From Citreicella sp. C3M06 (GTDB lineage Bacteria; Pseudomonadota; Alphaproteobacteria; Rhodobacterales; Rhodobacteraceae): 64,000 nucleotides of DNA. The DNA is taken from assembly GCF_018860705.1 (NCBI RefSeq), contig NZ_JAHKQA010000039.1, positions 1 through 64,000 on the forward strand. Direction: 5' to 3'. This document shows, piece by piece, positions 17,059 to 25,790 of this stretch; positions within the stretch are counted from its first letter, which is position 1; each line of letters starts with the position of its first letter. A model generated the notes under the pieces. It was given only the letters and a program-made list of their open reading frames with translations, had not been told where the DNA came from and did not search any database. A program made the position numbers and the translations under genes.

Positions 17059-18576
17059 TTAGCTGGTTTCAGGCTGCGCGTCGGGGGTGCCGTCTGATGG
17101 CGGCTTGCGGCGGATCTGCCCCCAGATGCCGTAGGCCAGCGACACAGCCGACAAGATCAGCAGCGTGCCGGTGATGGGGCGGCTGACCAAGGTCATGATG
17201 TCGTGGTCGGCAAGGATCAGGCCCTGGCGCAGGCTCACCTCGGCGATGGGGCCAAGCACCAGCCCGATGATGAAGCTTGCCACCGGCAGACCGTAGCTTT
17301 TCAGGAAGAAGCCCACGCCCCCGAAGACCAGCATCACCGCCACATCCGACACGTTGTTGTTCAGCGCGAAGACCCCGGTCATGCAGAGCACCACGATAGC
17401 CGGACCGACCAGCTGGTAGGGTGCGCGCAGCACCACGGCAAACAGCCGCGCCGCCCGCAGGCCGAAGACCAGCATCAGGATATTGGCCAGCAGCATGCCG
17501 ATGAACACCGAATAGACGAGGTCCGAATTGTTCTGCATCAGCATCGGTCCCGGCACGATGCCGTGGATGGTCAGACCGCCGATCATCACCGCGGTGGTGG
17601 CAGAGCCGGGGATGCCCAGGGCCAGCAGCGGGATCATCGAGCCGCCTACCGCCGAGTTGTTGCCGGACTCCGGCGCGGCGATGCCCTCGGGCGAGCCCTT
17701 GCCGAACAGCTCTGGCTTCTTGGACCACCGAAACGCTTCGGAGTAGCTGATGAAGGCGGCGGTGGTGGCGCCAACGCCGGGCAGGGCGCCGATGATGGTG
17801 CCGATGACCGAAGAACGCAACAGCGTGGCCTTGGTGGCCATGAACTCGGCAAAGCTCGGAAGCTGGGTCGAAACCTGAGTCATCTGTTCGCCCTTGGGCG
17901 GGCCGTCGGCAAATCGTTGCAGCACCTCGGCAAGGGCGAAAATACCGATGATGGCGGCGATGAAGCTGACCCCGGTCAGCAGCATCATGTTGCCGAAGGT
18001 GAACCGCGCGGTCCCGGTCAGCGGATCGAGCCCGATCAGCGCCACCGCAAGGCCCAGAAGCCCGGCGATCAGCCCCTTGACCAGCGAGCCGCCGCCGATC
18101 GAGGCGATTGCCGTGATGCCCAGCACCGCAAGGGCGAAATACTCTGCCGGGCCAAATTCCAGCGCAAGGCGCGCCAGCGGCGGGGCCGCGAACATCAGCA
18201 CCAGCGTGCCAAAGATGCCGCCCACGGCCGAGGCCGCCAGCGCGATCCCCAACGCCTTGCCCGCTTCGCCGCGCTTGGCCATGGGGTAGCCGTCGAGCGA
18301 GGTGCAGGCCGCCTCGGGAGAGCCGGGGGTGTTGAACAGGATCGCGGCGATGGAGCCGCCAAAGGTGGACCCAACGTAGACACCGCCAAGCAACAGCATG
18401 CCTTCCGTCGGATCAAAGGCAAAGGTGAAGGGGATGAGCAGCGCCACGCCCACGATGCCGGTCAGGCCGGGGACGGCGCCAAAAACGATGCCCCAGATCA
18501 CGCTGAACAGGATCAGCAGAAAGCTCATGGGATTGCCGACCATATACCCGGCGGCGGAAACGAATGCGTCTAGCAT
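17059..18576 (-). CDS. tctA: Tripartite tricarboxylate transporter large permease (TctA)
   Basis: A 505-residue protein with about 12 membrane segments, the main transport subunit of a TctABC system. Characteristic stretches are FGAVPGLTGIVGVALLIPFTF near residue 35, SIAAILFNTPGSPEAACTSLDGYP near residue 80, and GALPGVGATTAAFISYSEA near residue 265. Length is normal. It follows tctB after 24 bases. The substrate of this copy is unknown; the downstream enzymes point to a hydroxy acid. Confidence 0.94.
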   Translation of the reverse strand: MLDAFVSAAGYMVGNPMSFLLILFSVIWGIVFGAVPGLTGIVGVALLIPFTFAFDPTEGMLLLGGVYVGSTFGGSIAAILFNTPGSPEAACTSLDGYPMAKRGEAGKALGIALAASAVGGIFGTLVLMFAAPPLARLALEFGPAEYFALAVLGITAIASIGGGSLVKGLIAGLLGLAVALIGLDPLTGTARFTFGNMMLLTGVSFIAAIIGIFALAEVLQRFADGPPKGEQMTQVSTQLPSFAEFMATKATLLRSSVIGTIIGALPGVGATTAAFISYSEAFRWSKKPELFGKGSPEGIAAPESGNNSAVGGSMIPLLALGIPGSATTAVMIGGLTIHGIVPGPMLMQNNSDLVYSVFIGMLLANILMLVFGLRAARLFAVVLRAPYQLVGPAIVVLCMTGVFALNNNVSDVAVMLVFGGVGFFLKSYGLPVASFIIGLVLGPIAEVSLRQGLILADHDIMTLVSRPITGTLLILSAVSLAYGIWGQIRRKPPSDGTPDAQPETS

Positions 18577-18600
18577 GGGATTCTCCGGTGCTGGGGCGGC

Positions 18601-19119
18601 TTAGTAAAGCGCCTGGCTGAGATCGTAAAAGATGCCTGTGCCCCGGGGCAGCGACAGCGACAGCCCATAGCTGAAGAAGGCCGCCAGAAGCAGGGTGAAG
18701 GCGGGGGCGAAGAGCAGCTTCGCCAGCGTGTTACGGTAAGGAAGGATAAAGGATCCGGCCCAGAGGAAGACCAGCGTTGCCAGCAGAAAGCCGACGTATT
18801 GCAGCGCAAAGAAGTAGCCGATGATCAGCGCGCCGGTCACGATCAGCCGCGTGTAATAGCCTTGCGGCACGTAGGCCTCGAGTTCTTCATCAAGCGTGCG
18901 CGGCCCGCCGGAGGGCGCGGCGATCAGCCCCGCCACCTTTTGCGCCAGATGGATGGCACAGCAGATCCCGAGCGCCCCGAACACCATCTTCGGCCACATG
19001 TCGCTGTCGACCTGAGCGTAGCGTTTCGACACGGGTAGCGCATCGGAAGTGAACCAGAGCGCGACGGACGCGATGGTCATGGCCGCGAAGACGACCACTT
19101 CGGACAGTTTGTAGAGCAT
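18601..19119 (-). CDS. tctB: Tripartite tricarboxylate transporter small permease (TctB)
   Basis: A 172-residue protein with about four membrane segments (roughly residues 8-26, 42-60, 92-125 and 132-158), matching the small subunit of TctABC systems in size, topology and position between tctC and tctA. Sequence conservation in this family is weak, so the call leans on context. The start at 19119 opens directly into the first hydrophobic segment. Confidence 0.85.
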   Translation of the reverse strand: MLYKLSEVVVFAAMTIASVALWFTSDALPVSKRYAQVDSDMWPKMVFGALGICCAIHLAQKVAGLIAAPSGGPRTLDEELEAYVPQGYYTRLIVTGALIIGYFFALQYVGFLLATLVFLWAGSFILPYRNTLAKLLFAPAFTLLLAAFFSYGLSLSLPRGTGIFYDLSQALY

Positions 19120-19175
19120 GTCGCCAGCCCCTCCCCAGGCTGGGGCGGACCCATGGGCCCGCCACGCCGATAAGA

Positions 19176-20132
19176 TCAGTAGCCGAGCTGGTTCATGATG
19201 GTGCTGTAGGTCTCCACTTCCTTGTCGAGGAAGGTTTTGAACGCGTCCGGCCCCATGAACTCGGACCGGTACTGAAGCGCGCTGTCGGCCTCGACCTTCT
19301 TGTAGCCCTCATCGGCGGCGGCGTCCTTGAACAGCGACACCAGTGTGTCGATCTGCGCCGCGTCGGTGCTGGGGCGAATGCCGAAACCACGCCAGCGGCC
19401 CAGCGTCACATCATAGCCAAGCTCGGCGGCGGTGGGCACATTGGGCAGTTCTTCGAGCCGTTCGTCCGAGAACAGCACGATGGGGATGAGATCGCCGGAT
19501 TCGATCAGCCCGCGGGTCGGGCCGTATTCCTCGTACATCATGTCGAGGTGCCCCCCGAGCGTGTTCGACACCATCTCGGCGGCGCCAAAGGGCACGGTGC
19601 CCAGCTCGATCCCCGCCTCTTCGTTGAACAGGCCGATCAGCGCGTCGTCAAAGCCCGCCGAGCCGGTCACCCCGACCTTGAGGCCACCCGGCTCTTCGGC
19701 CTCAGCGGCGAGCACGTCGTCGAGGCTGCGAATGTCGCTGTCCTTGGAGACCAGCAGTAGGCCCTGATCGTACTGGATGCGGACCAGCGGCTGCACGTTC
19801 GACAAATCGATCCGGCCAAGCGCGTGGTTGATCACGTCATCGGGGCTGAGCGACACCAGAGTGTAGCCGTTGGCCGGACGCTGCATGAAGGTGACGAAGG
19901 CGGGAACGCCGCCGCCGCCGGTGATCGAGATCGGAACAAAGCTCTGGCCGGTGGCCTCCTGCATCGGCTCGGAGATGGCGCGGATAAAGCGGTCGGTGCC
20001 GCCGCCGGGGCCATACTGGTGGATGATCTCCACCGTGCGCTCGGGGTAGTCACTGGCAAGTGCGGGCGTGGCTGTTGTCGCGACGGCGGCGATCAGGGCG
20101 ATGCCGCGCATGGGCCGTCCTACGGGTGTCAT
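19176..20132 (-). CDS. tctC: Tripartite tricarboxylate transporter solute-binding protein (TctC/BugT family)
   Basis: A 318-residue periplasmic receptor. A signal peptide covers about residues 1-22 (ending ATPALA before SDYPERT). The mature start YPERTVEIIHQYGPGGGTD is typical of the Bug/TctC family, whose first loop wraps the carboxylate ligand. A GGGAGGAGAG ribosome site precedes the ATG at 20132; the start at 20147 has none. It is the first transporter gene of the operon, after the aminotransferase at 20250-21440. Confidence 0.92.
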   Translation of the reverse strand: MTPVGRPMRGIALIAAVATTATPALASDYPERTVEIIHQYGPGGGTDRFIRAISEPMQEATGQSFVPISITGGGGVPAFVTFMQRPANGYTLVSLSPDDVINHALGRIDLSNVQPLVRIQYDQGLLLVSKDSDIRSLDDVLAAEAEEPGGLKVGVTGSAGFDDALIGLFNEEAGIELGTVPFGAAEMVSNTLGGHLDMMYEEYGPTRGLIESGDLIPIVLFSDERLEELPNVPTAAELGYDVTLGRWRGFGIRPSTDAAQIDTLVSLFKDAAADEGYKKVEADSALQYRSEFMGPDAFKTFLDKEVETYSTIMNQLGY

Positions 20133-20191
20133 GGTCTCTCCTCCCATAATGATGTCGGTCGCCGCCCCTCCTCCGTGGCGCGGTCGGCCTC

Positions 20192-20213
20192 TACCCGGCG
20201 CCGACGCCGGGTA
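20192..20213 (-). promoter_or_regulatory. Hairpin between the aminotransferase gene and tctC
   Basis: TACCCGGCG-ccga-CGCCGGGTA, a perfect 9-bp stem with a four-base loop in the 117-bp gap before tctC. There is no U-run. Such structures before or after receptor genes often raise the level of the binding-protein message; that role is inferred here. Confidence 0.45.
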
Positions 20214-20249
20214 TGCGGTGCCCGGCTGGCGGGCACAAAAGGCTTTGGC

Positions 20250-21440
20250 TCACTCGGCTGCGAGTGGCTCGTAAGCGGTCTGTTCCAATTCCGCCATGGC
20301 TGCGGCGACGCCGCCCTGGTTGTGCGGAACCCCGGCCTTGCGCAGGCCAAGTTCCACCCCCGTCAGGGTGCCGGCCAAGGTCAGATCATTGATGTCACCG
20401 AGGTGGCCGATGCGAAAGACCCTATCGGCCACTTTGGACAGGCCATTGCCGAGCGAGATGTCGTAATGGCGCAAAGCGCTTGCGCGGAAGGCATCGGCGC
20501 TGTGCCCTTCGGGCATAAGCACCGCTGTCAGCACGCCCGATTCCTGCCCCTGCTGCGCACAAAGCACCTCGAGCCCCCAGTGGCGCACCGCCGTGCGGGT
20601 GGCAGCACCATGACGCTGATGACGGGCAAAGACGTTGTCCAGCCCTTCTTCGTGCAGCATCGCGATGGCCTCGTTGAGGCCGTAAAGCATGTTGGTTCCG
20701 GGGGTGTAGGGGAAGTAGCCGGTTGGATTGATCGCGGCCATTTCCTGCCAATCCCAGTAGGAGCGGCGCATGCCGTTGCTCTTGGAATACTCAAAGGCCT
20801 TCTGGCTCACCGCGTTGAACGACAGACCGGGGGGCAGCATCAGGCCCTTCTGCGAGCCGGAGACGGCAACGTCCACGCCCCATTCATCGAACCGGAAGTC
20901 GATCGAAGCCAGACCCGAGATCGTGTCGACCATCAGAAGCGCCGGATGGCCCGCCGCGTCGATGGCCTGCCGCACCTGCGCGATGGGCGAGACGGACCCG
21001 GTCGAAGTCTCGTTATGGACCACGCAGACCGCCTTGATCTCATGAGCGCTGTCCGCGCGCAAGCGCGCCTCGATGCGATCGGGATCGGCCCCGCCGCGCC
21101 AGTCGCCTTCGATGAACTCGGCGTTCACGCCGAGCTTGGCCGCCATCTTCTTCCACAGCGTCGCGAAATGGCCGGTTTCGTACATCAGAACCTTGTCGCC
21201 CTCAGCCAGGGTGTTGACCAGGGCCGCCTCCCAAGCGCCAGTGCCGGACGAGGGGTAGATGAAGACATGTTGATCCGTCTTGAAGATCGTCTTCATCCCC
21301 GAAAGCGCCGCCTTGCCAACATCGGCAAAATCCGGGCCGCGGTGGTCCATGGTCTGCGCCGAGATCGCGCGCAACACCCGGTCGGGCACCGGGCTTGGCC
21401 CGGGGATCTGAAGGAAATGGCGTCCTGCCCTGTGTGTCAT
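20250..21440 (-). CDS. Serine-glyoxylate-type aminotransferase (class V)
   Basis: A 396-residue class V aminotransferase, paralogous to BhcA. It starts MTHRAGRHFLQIPGPSPVPD, and the PLP lysine is in VSGSQKGLMLPPGLS near residue 205, after LMVDTISGLASIDFRFDEW. Relatives use serine or alanine as donor and glyoxylate as acceptor, giving glycine plus hydroxypyruvate or pyruvate. A GGGAGG ribosome site precedes the ATG at 21440. As first gene of the bhc operon it could supply the glycine used by BhcC. Serine, alanine and aspartate donors cannot be told apart by eye. Confidence 0.87.
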   Translation of the reverse strand: MTHRAGRHFLQIPGPSPVPDRVLRAISAQTMDHRGPDFADVGKAALSGMKTIFKTDQHVFIYPSSGTGAWEAALVNTLAEGDKVLMYETGHFATLWKKMAAKLGVNAEFIEGDWRGGADPDRIEARLRADSAHEIKAVCVVHNETSTGSVSPIAQVRQAIDAAGHPALLMVDTISGLASIDFRFDEWGVDVAVSGSQKGLMLPPGLSFNAVSQKAFEYSKSNGMRRSYWDWQEMAAINPTGYFPYTPGTNMLYGLNEAIAMLHEEGLDNVFARHQRHGAATRTAVRHWGLEVLCAQQGQESGVLTAVLMPEGHSADAFRASALRHYDISLGNGLSKVADRVFRIGHLGDINDLTLAGTLTGVELGLRKAGVPHNQGGVAAAMAELEQTAYEPLAAE

Positions 21441-21496
21441 GTTGTGTCCTCCCTGACGCCGCAGGCGGGCAAGACCCCTCTGCGGCAATATGAATT

Positions 21497-21512
21497 ATGA
21501 ATGCATTTTCAT
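21497..21512. promoter_or_regulatory. Candidate GntR operator in the bhc divergent region
   Basis: ATGAA-TGCATT-TTCAT is a palindrome with 5-bp arms, located 57 bases upstream of the first operon gene. A TTGACA element (read on the minus strand at 21526-21521) lies upstream of it and a CATAAT just downstream, though their 21-bp spacing is longer than ideal. A second palindrome, TGCATGCA, is at 21609-21616. The divergent GntR gene at 21676 is the likely binder. Confidence 0.45.
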
Positions 21513-21675
21513 CAGCGAGGTGTCAACTGATAAGATTCTTCCCCAATCCTGCGGAAAAATGCTAAGACTGCTTCCCACTTGTCCTGCAATGGTAATAATG
21601 AAAAATTATGCATGCACAAATAGGTCGCACAGACCAGCCGTTCGCGGAACCGGCGCTTCATAGGGGTACCCAGAG

Positions 21676-22362
21676 ATGACCACAGCTCTTTCGACACCGA
21701 CGCCCTTCCGCCGCAAATCCCTGCACGCGGAGCTGACCGACGCGATCCGCAACCAGATCGTAAATGGCGATCTCGCCCCCGGCATCCGGGTGCCGGAAAA
21801 GGATCTTTGCACCTTTTACGGCGTGTCCCGCACGCCGCTGCGCGAGGCGCTCAAAGTGCTGGCCACCGAAGGGCTGCTGTCACTGGAGCCGAACCGGGGC
21901 GCATGGGTCAGCCGCATCACGCCCGAGGATCTCGACGAGGTGTTCCCGGTCATGGGCGCACTCGAGGCGCTTTCCGGAGAACTGGCCTGCAAGCACATCA
22001 GCGACGCCGAAATCGGCCATATCCGGGTGCTGCACCGGCAGATGCTGAAACATTACGAGAAGCGCGAACTGGCGAAGTATTTCGAGGTGAACCAGCAGAT
22101 CCACGAGGCGATCCTGAACGCCGCCCGCAACGAGACGCTGGCCACGCAGTACCGTTCACTCGCCGCGCGGGTGCGGAGAGCGCGCTACGTTGCGAACATG
22201 ACGCAAGAACGCTGGGCGCAGGCGACGGACGAGCACGAGCAGATCATGGATTGCCTCGAGACCCGGGATGGCGAACGGCTGTCTTATGTGCTCAAGCTCC
22301 ATCTCGAGAACAAGCTCGAGACAGTGCGCCAATGGCTGCAAGACAATCACGACCCGGCCTGA
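21676..22362 (+). CDS. GntR-family (FadR/FCD) regulator of the extended bhc operon
   Basis: A 228-residue regulator read divergently from the long bhc operon. The winged helix spans about residues 12-78 with SRTPLREALKVL; an FCD domain follows (NQQIHEAILNAARNETLATQ near residues 138-157). It is clearly related to the GntR protein at 14-667, with aligned recognition helices and FCD motifs. Known bhc clusters are, as I recall, controlled by an IclR-type BhcR; a GntR-type protein in this place is a variation. Glyoxylate, glycolate or the TctC substrate are plausible ligands. Confidence 0.9.
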   Translation: MTTALSTPTPFRRKSLHAELTDAIRNQIVNGDLAPGIRVPEKDLCTFYGVSRTPLREALKVLATEGLLSLEPNRGAWVSRITPEDLDEVFPVMGALEALSGELACKHISDAEIGHIRVLHRQMLKHYEKRELAKYFEVNQQIHEAILNAARNETLATQYRSLAARVRRARYVANMTQERWAQATDEHEQIMDCLETRDGERLSYVLKLHLENKLETVRQWLQDNHDPA

Positions 22363-22763
22363 CCGCCGCCCCCACGCCAACATCGGCATCCCGCCGATGC
22401 CGCTGGTGTTTGCAACCGGTACACCGAGACCGTGGGTCCACCGGCAAATCCCCTTGATAGTAAAACTCATAATCTTGATTCTAGGAAACAGCCTTCGCGA
22501 AGCGGGGCGTTGATCATGTTACCACCCTCGTCGGCATCGATGTGCCAAGGTGAGTCTGCGATGATCCACAAAGGAGGAGGGTCAGATCATCAATGCCCAG
22601 TGACGCCGCCATCTCTTTGCCATCCTTTCATCGAAAAGAGCGGCCTAGACCCGTTCCGAACACGCCAAAGGCAAATTTCGAAAAGCCAATGAACCGCGTA
22701 CCGCGAGCCGACGCGTTGCATTGCAAATGCGCGGCCCATGGCGGACCGCGCATTCCTTGAGCT
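22363..22763. other. Intergenic region downstream of gntR
   Basis: About 400 bases between the ends of the plus-strand gntR and the minus-strand sugar-binding gene. No coding frame with recognisable protein sequence; only the hairpin at 22726-22754 stands out. Confidence 0.6.
22726..22754 (-). terminator. Terminator-like hairpin after the sugar ABC operon
   Basis: AATGCGCGG / CCGCGCATT, a perfect 9-bp stem with an 11-base loop, starts 10 bases after the stop of the binding-protein gene, the last gene of the operon. Only a short T-run (TTT) follows on the minus strand, so it is a weak or Rho-assisted terminator. Confidence 0.5.
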
Positions 22764-24008
22764 CTAGTTGAAACCCAGCATCATGCGCGTTGTTTCGGCG
22801 AGGTCTTCAACCGCTTCGCGCGGGTCCGCGCCCTCGACAACCTTCAGCAGGTCGGCCGCGATGACGTCGGTGACGGCAACACCTTCGGCGCCGGGATAGG
22901 CATACCAGGGGCCTGCATATTGCGCGACCTGCGCGTGCGCGACACGGGCGTTGGGGTTCTGGGCGTAGAAGTCCCCTAGATAGCTGTCATCTTCGACAAC
23001 CAGCGCATTGGTGGGGGCATAGCCGGTGGTCTCGACGATGATCTTCTGGGCGTCGGGGCTGGTGACAAACGCGATGTAGTCCCATGCCGCCTGCTGCTTT
23101 TCCGCGTCGTCGGTCAGCATCACGATGCCCGACCCGCCGGTGGGCAGATAGACGTCTTCGTCCGCCGCTACGATCGGCATCGGCACCACCGTCATGTCAA
23201 AGCGCTCGCCCGCACCCTCGGCAAAGCGCGCCATGAGCGAGGAGCTTTCGAACATGATGCCCAGCGTGCCAGCGGGAAAGGCCTGACGCGCGTCGTTCTC
23301 GCTCATGGTGGACATACCCGCTTCGGATGCGAAACGACCATAGATCGTGGCGGCGGCCACGCCCGCGTCGCTGTCGAAGGTTATATCGCTTTCATCGGCA
23401 GTCATCGGGCGACCGCCGTGCGCTCCGAGGAATGACTGAAAGCGCCAGTCATGAGGCGAAACCCAAACACCCTCGATGGTGGCGTCCAGCGCGTCGATCT
23501 TGGCAGCCAGCTCGATGATACCGTCGTAATCGGTGGGAAAATCCTCCATCGAACCGCCCGCGCGTGCGACCAGGTCGGGATTGACGTAGGCGACCAGCGT
23601 CGAGGCCGAAGTGCCAAGGGCGTATTGCGTGTCTTCAAAGCGCCCCAGTGAGAGCAGAGCGCCGGTATATCCGACGGCCTCGGGGTCTTCGGGCAGAAAA
23701 TGGTCCAGCGGTTGCGCAAGGCTTCGCGCTTCAAGCACGCGCCACAGGTTCAGGCCAACCCAAGCCACGTCCGGCGCCGTACCAGCGACGGATTCGCGCA
23801 GCAGCCGCTGCACGCCTTCGGCATAGCCTTCGGCCGGGCCGTCCAGTTCGATGGTGATGTCGGGGTTCGCTGCCATGAAGGCATCGGCCAGCGCGGCCTG
23901 CGTGTCGGCCCAGATCGTGGGGATCGCGTAGTGCACGCGCAGCGTGGTGTCAGCGGCCGCGGACCCGGCAACCAGTGCAAGGCCGAGCGCGAGAATGGAA
24001 CGGTTCAT
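22764..24008 (-). CDS. ABC transporter sugar-binding protein (family 1)
   Basis: A 414-residue periplasmic receptor of the maltose/glycerol-phosphate-binding type. The signal peptide is residues 1-19 (MNRSILALGL...SAAA before DTTLRV). TLRVHYAIPTIWADTQAALADAF and DITIELDGPAEGYAEGVQRLL match the N-terminal lobe of family 1 receptors. AGGAGA precedes the ATG. It is unusual in being the last gene of the operon, after the ATPase and both permeases. The ligand is unknown; a sugar, polyol or glycerol-phosphate compound is likely from the family and the DeoR regulator. Confidence 0.9.
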   Translation of the reverse strand: MNRSILALGLALVAGSAAADTTLRVHYAIPTIWADTQAALADAFMAANPDITIELDGPAEGYAEGVQRLLRESVAGTAPDVAWVGLNLWRVLEARSLAQPLDHFLPEDPEAVGYTGALLSLGRFEDTQYALGTSASTLVAYVNPDLVARAGGSMEDFPTDYDGIIELAAKIDALDATIEGVWVSPHDWRFQSFLGAHGGRPMTADESDITFDSDAGVAAATIYGRFASEAGMSTMSENDARQAFPAGTLGIMFESSSLMARFAEGAGERFDMTVVPMPIVAADEDVYLPTGGSGIVMLTDDAEKQQAAWDYIAFVTSPDAQKIIVETTGYAPTNALVVEDDSYLGDFYAQNPNARVAHAQVAQYAGPWYAYPGAEGVAVTDVIAADLLKVVEGADPREAVEDLAETTRMMLGFN

Positions 24009-24093
24009 AACTGTCTCCTGAGATGTTCAGTCAATGGGGATCAAAGAGCAGGACGGGCGGTGTGCCGCCTCTTGGTTTTGTGTGGGGGCGGCT

Positions 24094-24906
24094 TCATCCC
24101 TTGAGGCCGGTGTTGGCCAGGCCTTGGGTAAAGCGGCGCTGGCTTAGCAAAAACGCCAGCACCAGCGGCGCGGTCACCAGCACGGCCCCCGCCATCAGGG
24201 GGCCCGGCGCATCACCGCTTTCGGCGTCGCGAAAGAACAGGATGCCGCGCGGCGGGGTGGCCAGCTGCGGATCGGTGGTGGCGATCATCGGCCAGAACAG
24301 ATCGTTCCAGTGGGCGGTGACCGAAAAGATCGCAAAGGCGATCACTGTGGGCATCGCCAGCGGAAAGGCGATGCGCCATGCGATGGCCATTTCGCCCATG
24401 CCATCGACGCGGGCGGCATCGATCAGGTCTCGGGGAATGCGGGCAAAGGCCTGACGCAACAGGAACAAGCCAAAGGCCGTCGCGGTGAAGGGAAGGATCA
24501 GTGCGGTGTAGGAGTTCAGCCAGCCCAGCTGCGCCAGCCCCAGAAAGATCGGGATCGCCGTCACATGAAAGGGCGCCAGCAGCGCTGCGAGGATGGCCGC
24601 AAACAACACTCCGCGCCCACGAAACCTGCGATGCGCGAGCGCATAGGCGCAGGGCACCGAGACCAGCAATTGCAGCACAAGGATGCCACCGGTCACGAGT
24701 GCTCCGTTCAGGAGATAGCGCGGGATCGCGGTCTGGGTGATCGCCTGCCAGTAGTTCGCAAGTGTCGGCGCGCGCGGCAGCAAGGTAACCGAGGAGGTAA
24801 AGATCTCGGCCTGCGGTTTGAGCGAAACCGACACCATCCAGATGAAGGGCAGCAGCACAACCACCGCGCCAAGGGCCAGAAGCCCAAGCAAAACCATGCG
24901 TTTCAT
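24094..24906 (-). CDS. Sugar ABC transporter permease (MalG type)
   Basis: A 270-residue permease with six membrane segments. The cytoplasmic EAA loop that docks the ATPase is visible in IDAARVDGMGEMAIAWRIAFP near residue 180. The ATG at 24906 overlaps the upstream permease stop (ATGA); the longer frame to 25179 is inside that gene and is rejected. N-terminal MKRMVLLGLLALGAVVVLLPF is a typical first segment. Confidence 0.92.
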   Translation of the reverse strand: MKRMVLLGLLALGAVVVLLPFIWMVSVSLKPQAEIFTSSVTLLPRAPTLANYWQAITQTAIPRYLLNGALVTGGILVLQLLVSVPCAYALAHRRFRGRGVLFAAILAALLAPFHVTAIPIFLGLAQLGWLNSYTALILPFTATAFGLFLLRQAFARIPRDLIDAARVDGMGEMAIAWRIAFPLAMPTVIAFAIFSVTAHWNDLFWPMIATTDPQLATPPRGILFFRDAESGDAPGPLMAGAVLVTAPLVLAFLLSQRRFTQGLANTGLKG

Positions 24907-25790
24907 CGGTAATGCACTTTCCGTTCGATGACCCAGATCTGCAGCGCGGTCAGCAACAGCAGCGCGAGGAAAAACACCACGGTGATGGCGCTGGCATAGC
25001 CTGCCTTGAAGTAGACAAAACCCTCGCGGTAGAGCGCATAGACAATGGTGTCCGAGGCAAAGGCCGGCCCACCCTTGGTCAGCGTCGCGACCGTTTCGAA
25101 CACGCGAAAGGCGCTGGCTGCGGTTACCACCATCACAAACAAGGTTGTCGGGCCAAGCATCGGCCAGGTGACCAGCCAAAAGCGCGCCCAGCCGCTGGTG
25201 GCGCCGTCGACCTCGGCGGCATCATAAAGGGAGGGCTGAATGGCGGCGAGCCCGGCCAGAAACAGCACCATGTTGTAGCCAACGCTCTGCCAGATGCCGA
25301 TTGCGGACAGCGTATACAACACAAGGCCGCGATCGCTCAGCCACAGGGGCGCGGGCAGTCCAAGCGCGCTGGACCACGTGTTGACCAACCCCAGCGAGGG
25401 GTGCAGCAGCATCTGCCACGACACCGCCATGGCCACTAGCGTGGCGGCGACGGGCAGAAAATACACCGCCTTGAGCATTTCGGAAACGCGCGGCAGGCTG
25501 CGCGCCAGCGCGTGCAGGCCCAAGGCCACCAGCAGCCCCAGCCCAACCGAGGCGGGAATGACGATCGACACATAGGTCAGTGTATTGAGGATCGCGTTGC
25601 GGCCCATCCGCGACCCAAAAAGCTGTGCGAAATTGTCCAGCCCGACCCAGCCGATGCCCGGCGCGCCGATCTGATAGTTGGTAAAGGCCAGCACAAAGAC
25701 CACAGCCACCGGCAGAAAGACACACAGCACCAGCGCCAGCGCTGCCGGGCCGGTCAGCAAGAGGGTGGACATGCTTTCGCGCATATTCAT
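24903..25790 (-). CDS. Sugar ABC transporter permease (MalF type)
   Basis: A 295-residue permease with six membrane segments and an EAA loop (YDAAEVDGATSGWARFWLVTW near residue 200). Its start overlaps the ATPase stop by four bases and its stop overlaps the next permease, so all three are translationally coupled. A second possible start (MRESM, 25784) is two codons downstream; the first is taken because of the overlap. Confidence 0.92.
   Translation of the reverse strand: MNMRESMSTLLLTGPAALALVLCVFLPVAVVFVLAFTNYQIGAPGIGWVGLDNFAQLFGSRMGRNAILNTLTYVSIVIPASVGLGLLVALGLHALARSLPRVSEMLKAVYFLPVAATLVAMAVSWQMLLHPSLGLVNTWSSALGLPAPLWLSDRGLVLYTLSAIGIWQSVGYNMVLFLAGLAAIQPSLYDAAEVDGATSGWARFWLVTWPMLGPTTLFVMVVTAASAFRVFETVATLTKGGPAFASDTIVYALYREGFVYFKAGYASAITVVFFLALLLLTALQIWVIERKVHYR

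Noticed and set aside
17203-18573. Plus-strand open frame of 456 codons
   Set aside because: Antisense to tctA; strongly charged low-complexity sequence with no motif.
20250-21440. Calling this aminotransferase a second BhcA
   Set aside because: Its N-terminus and several internal segments differ from the BhcA at 12802-13995, which fits BhcA better and sits directly before bhcB.
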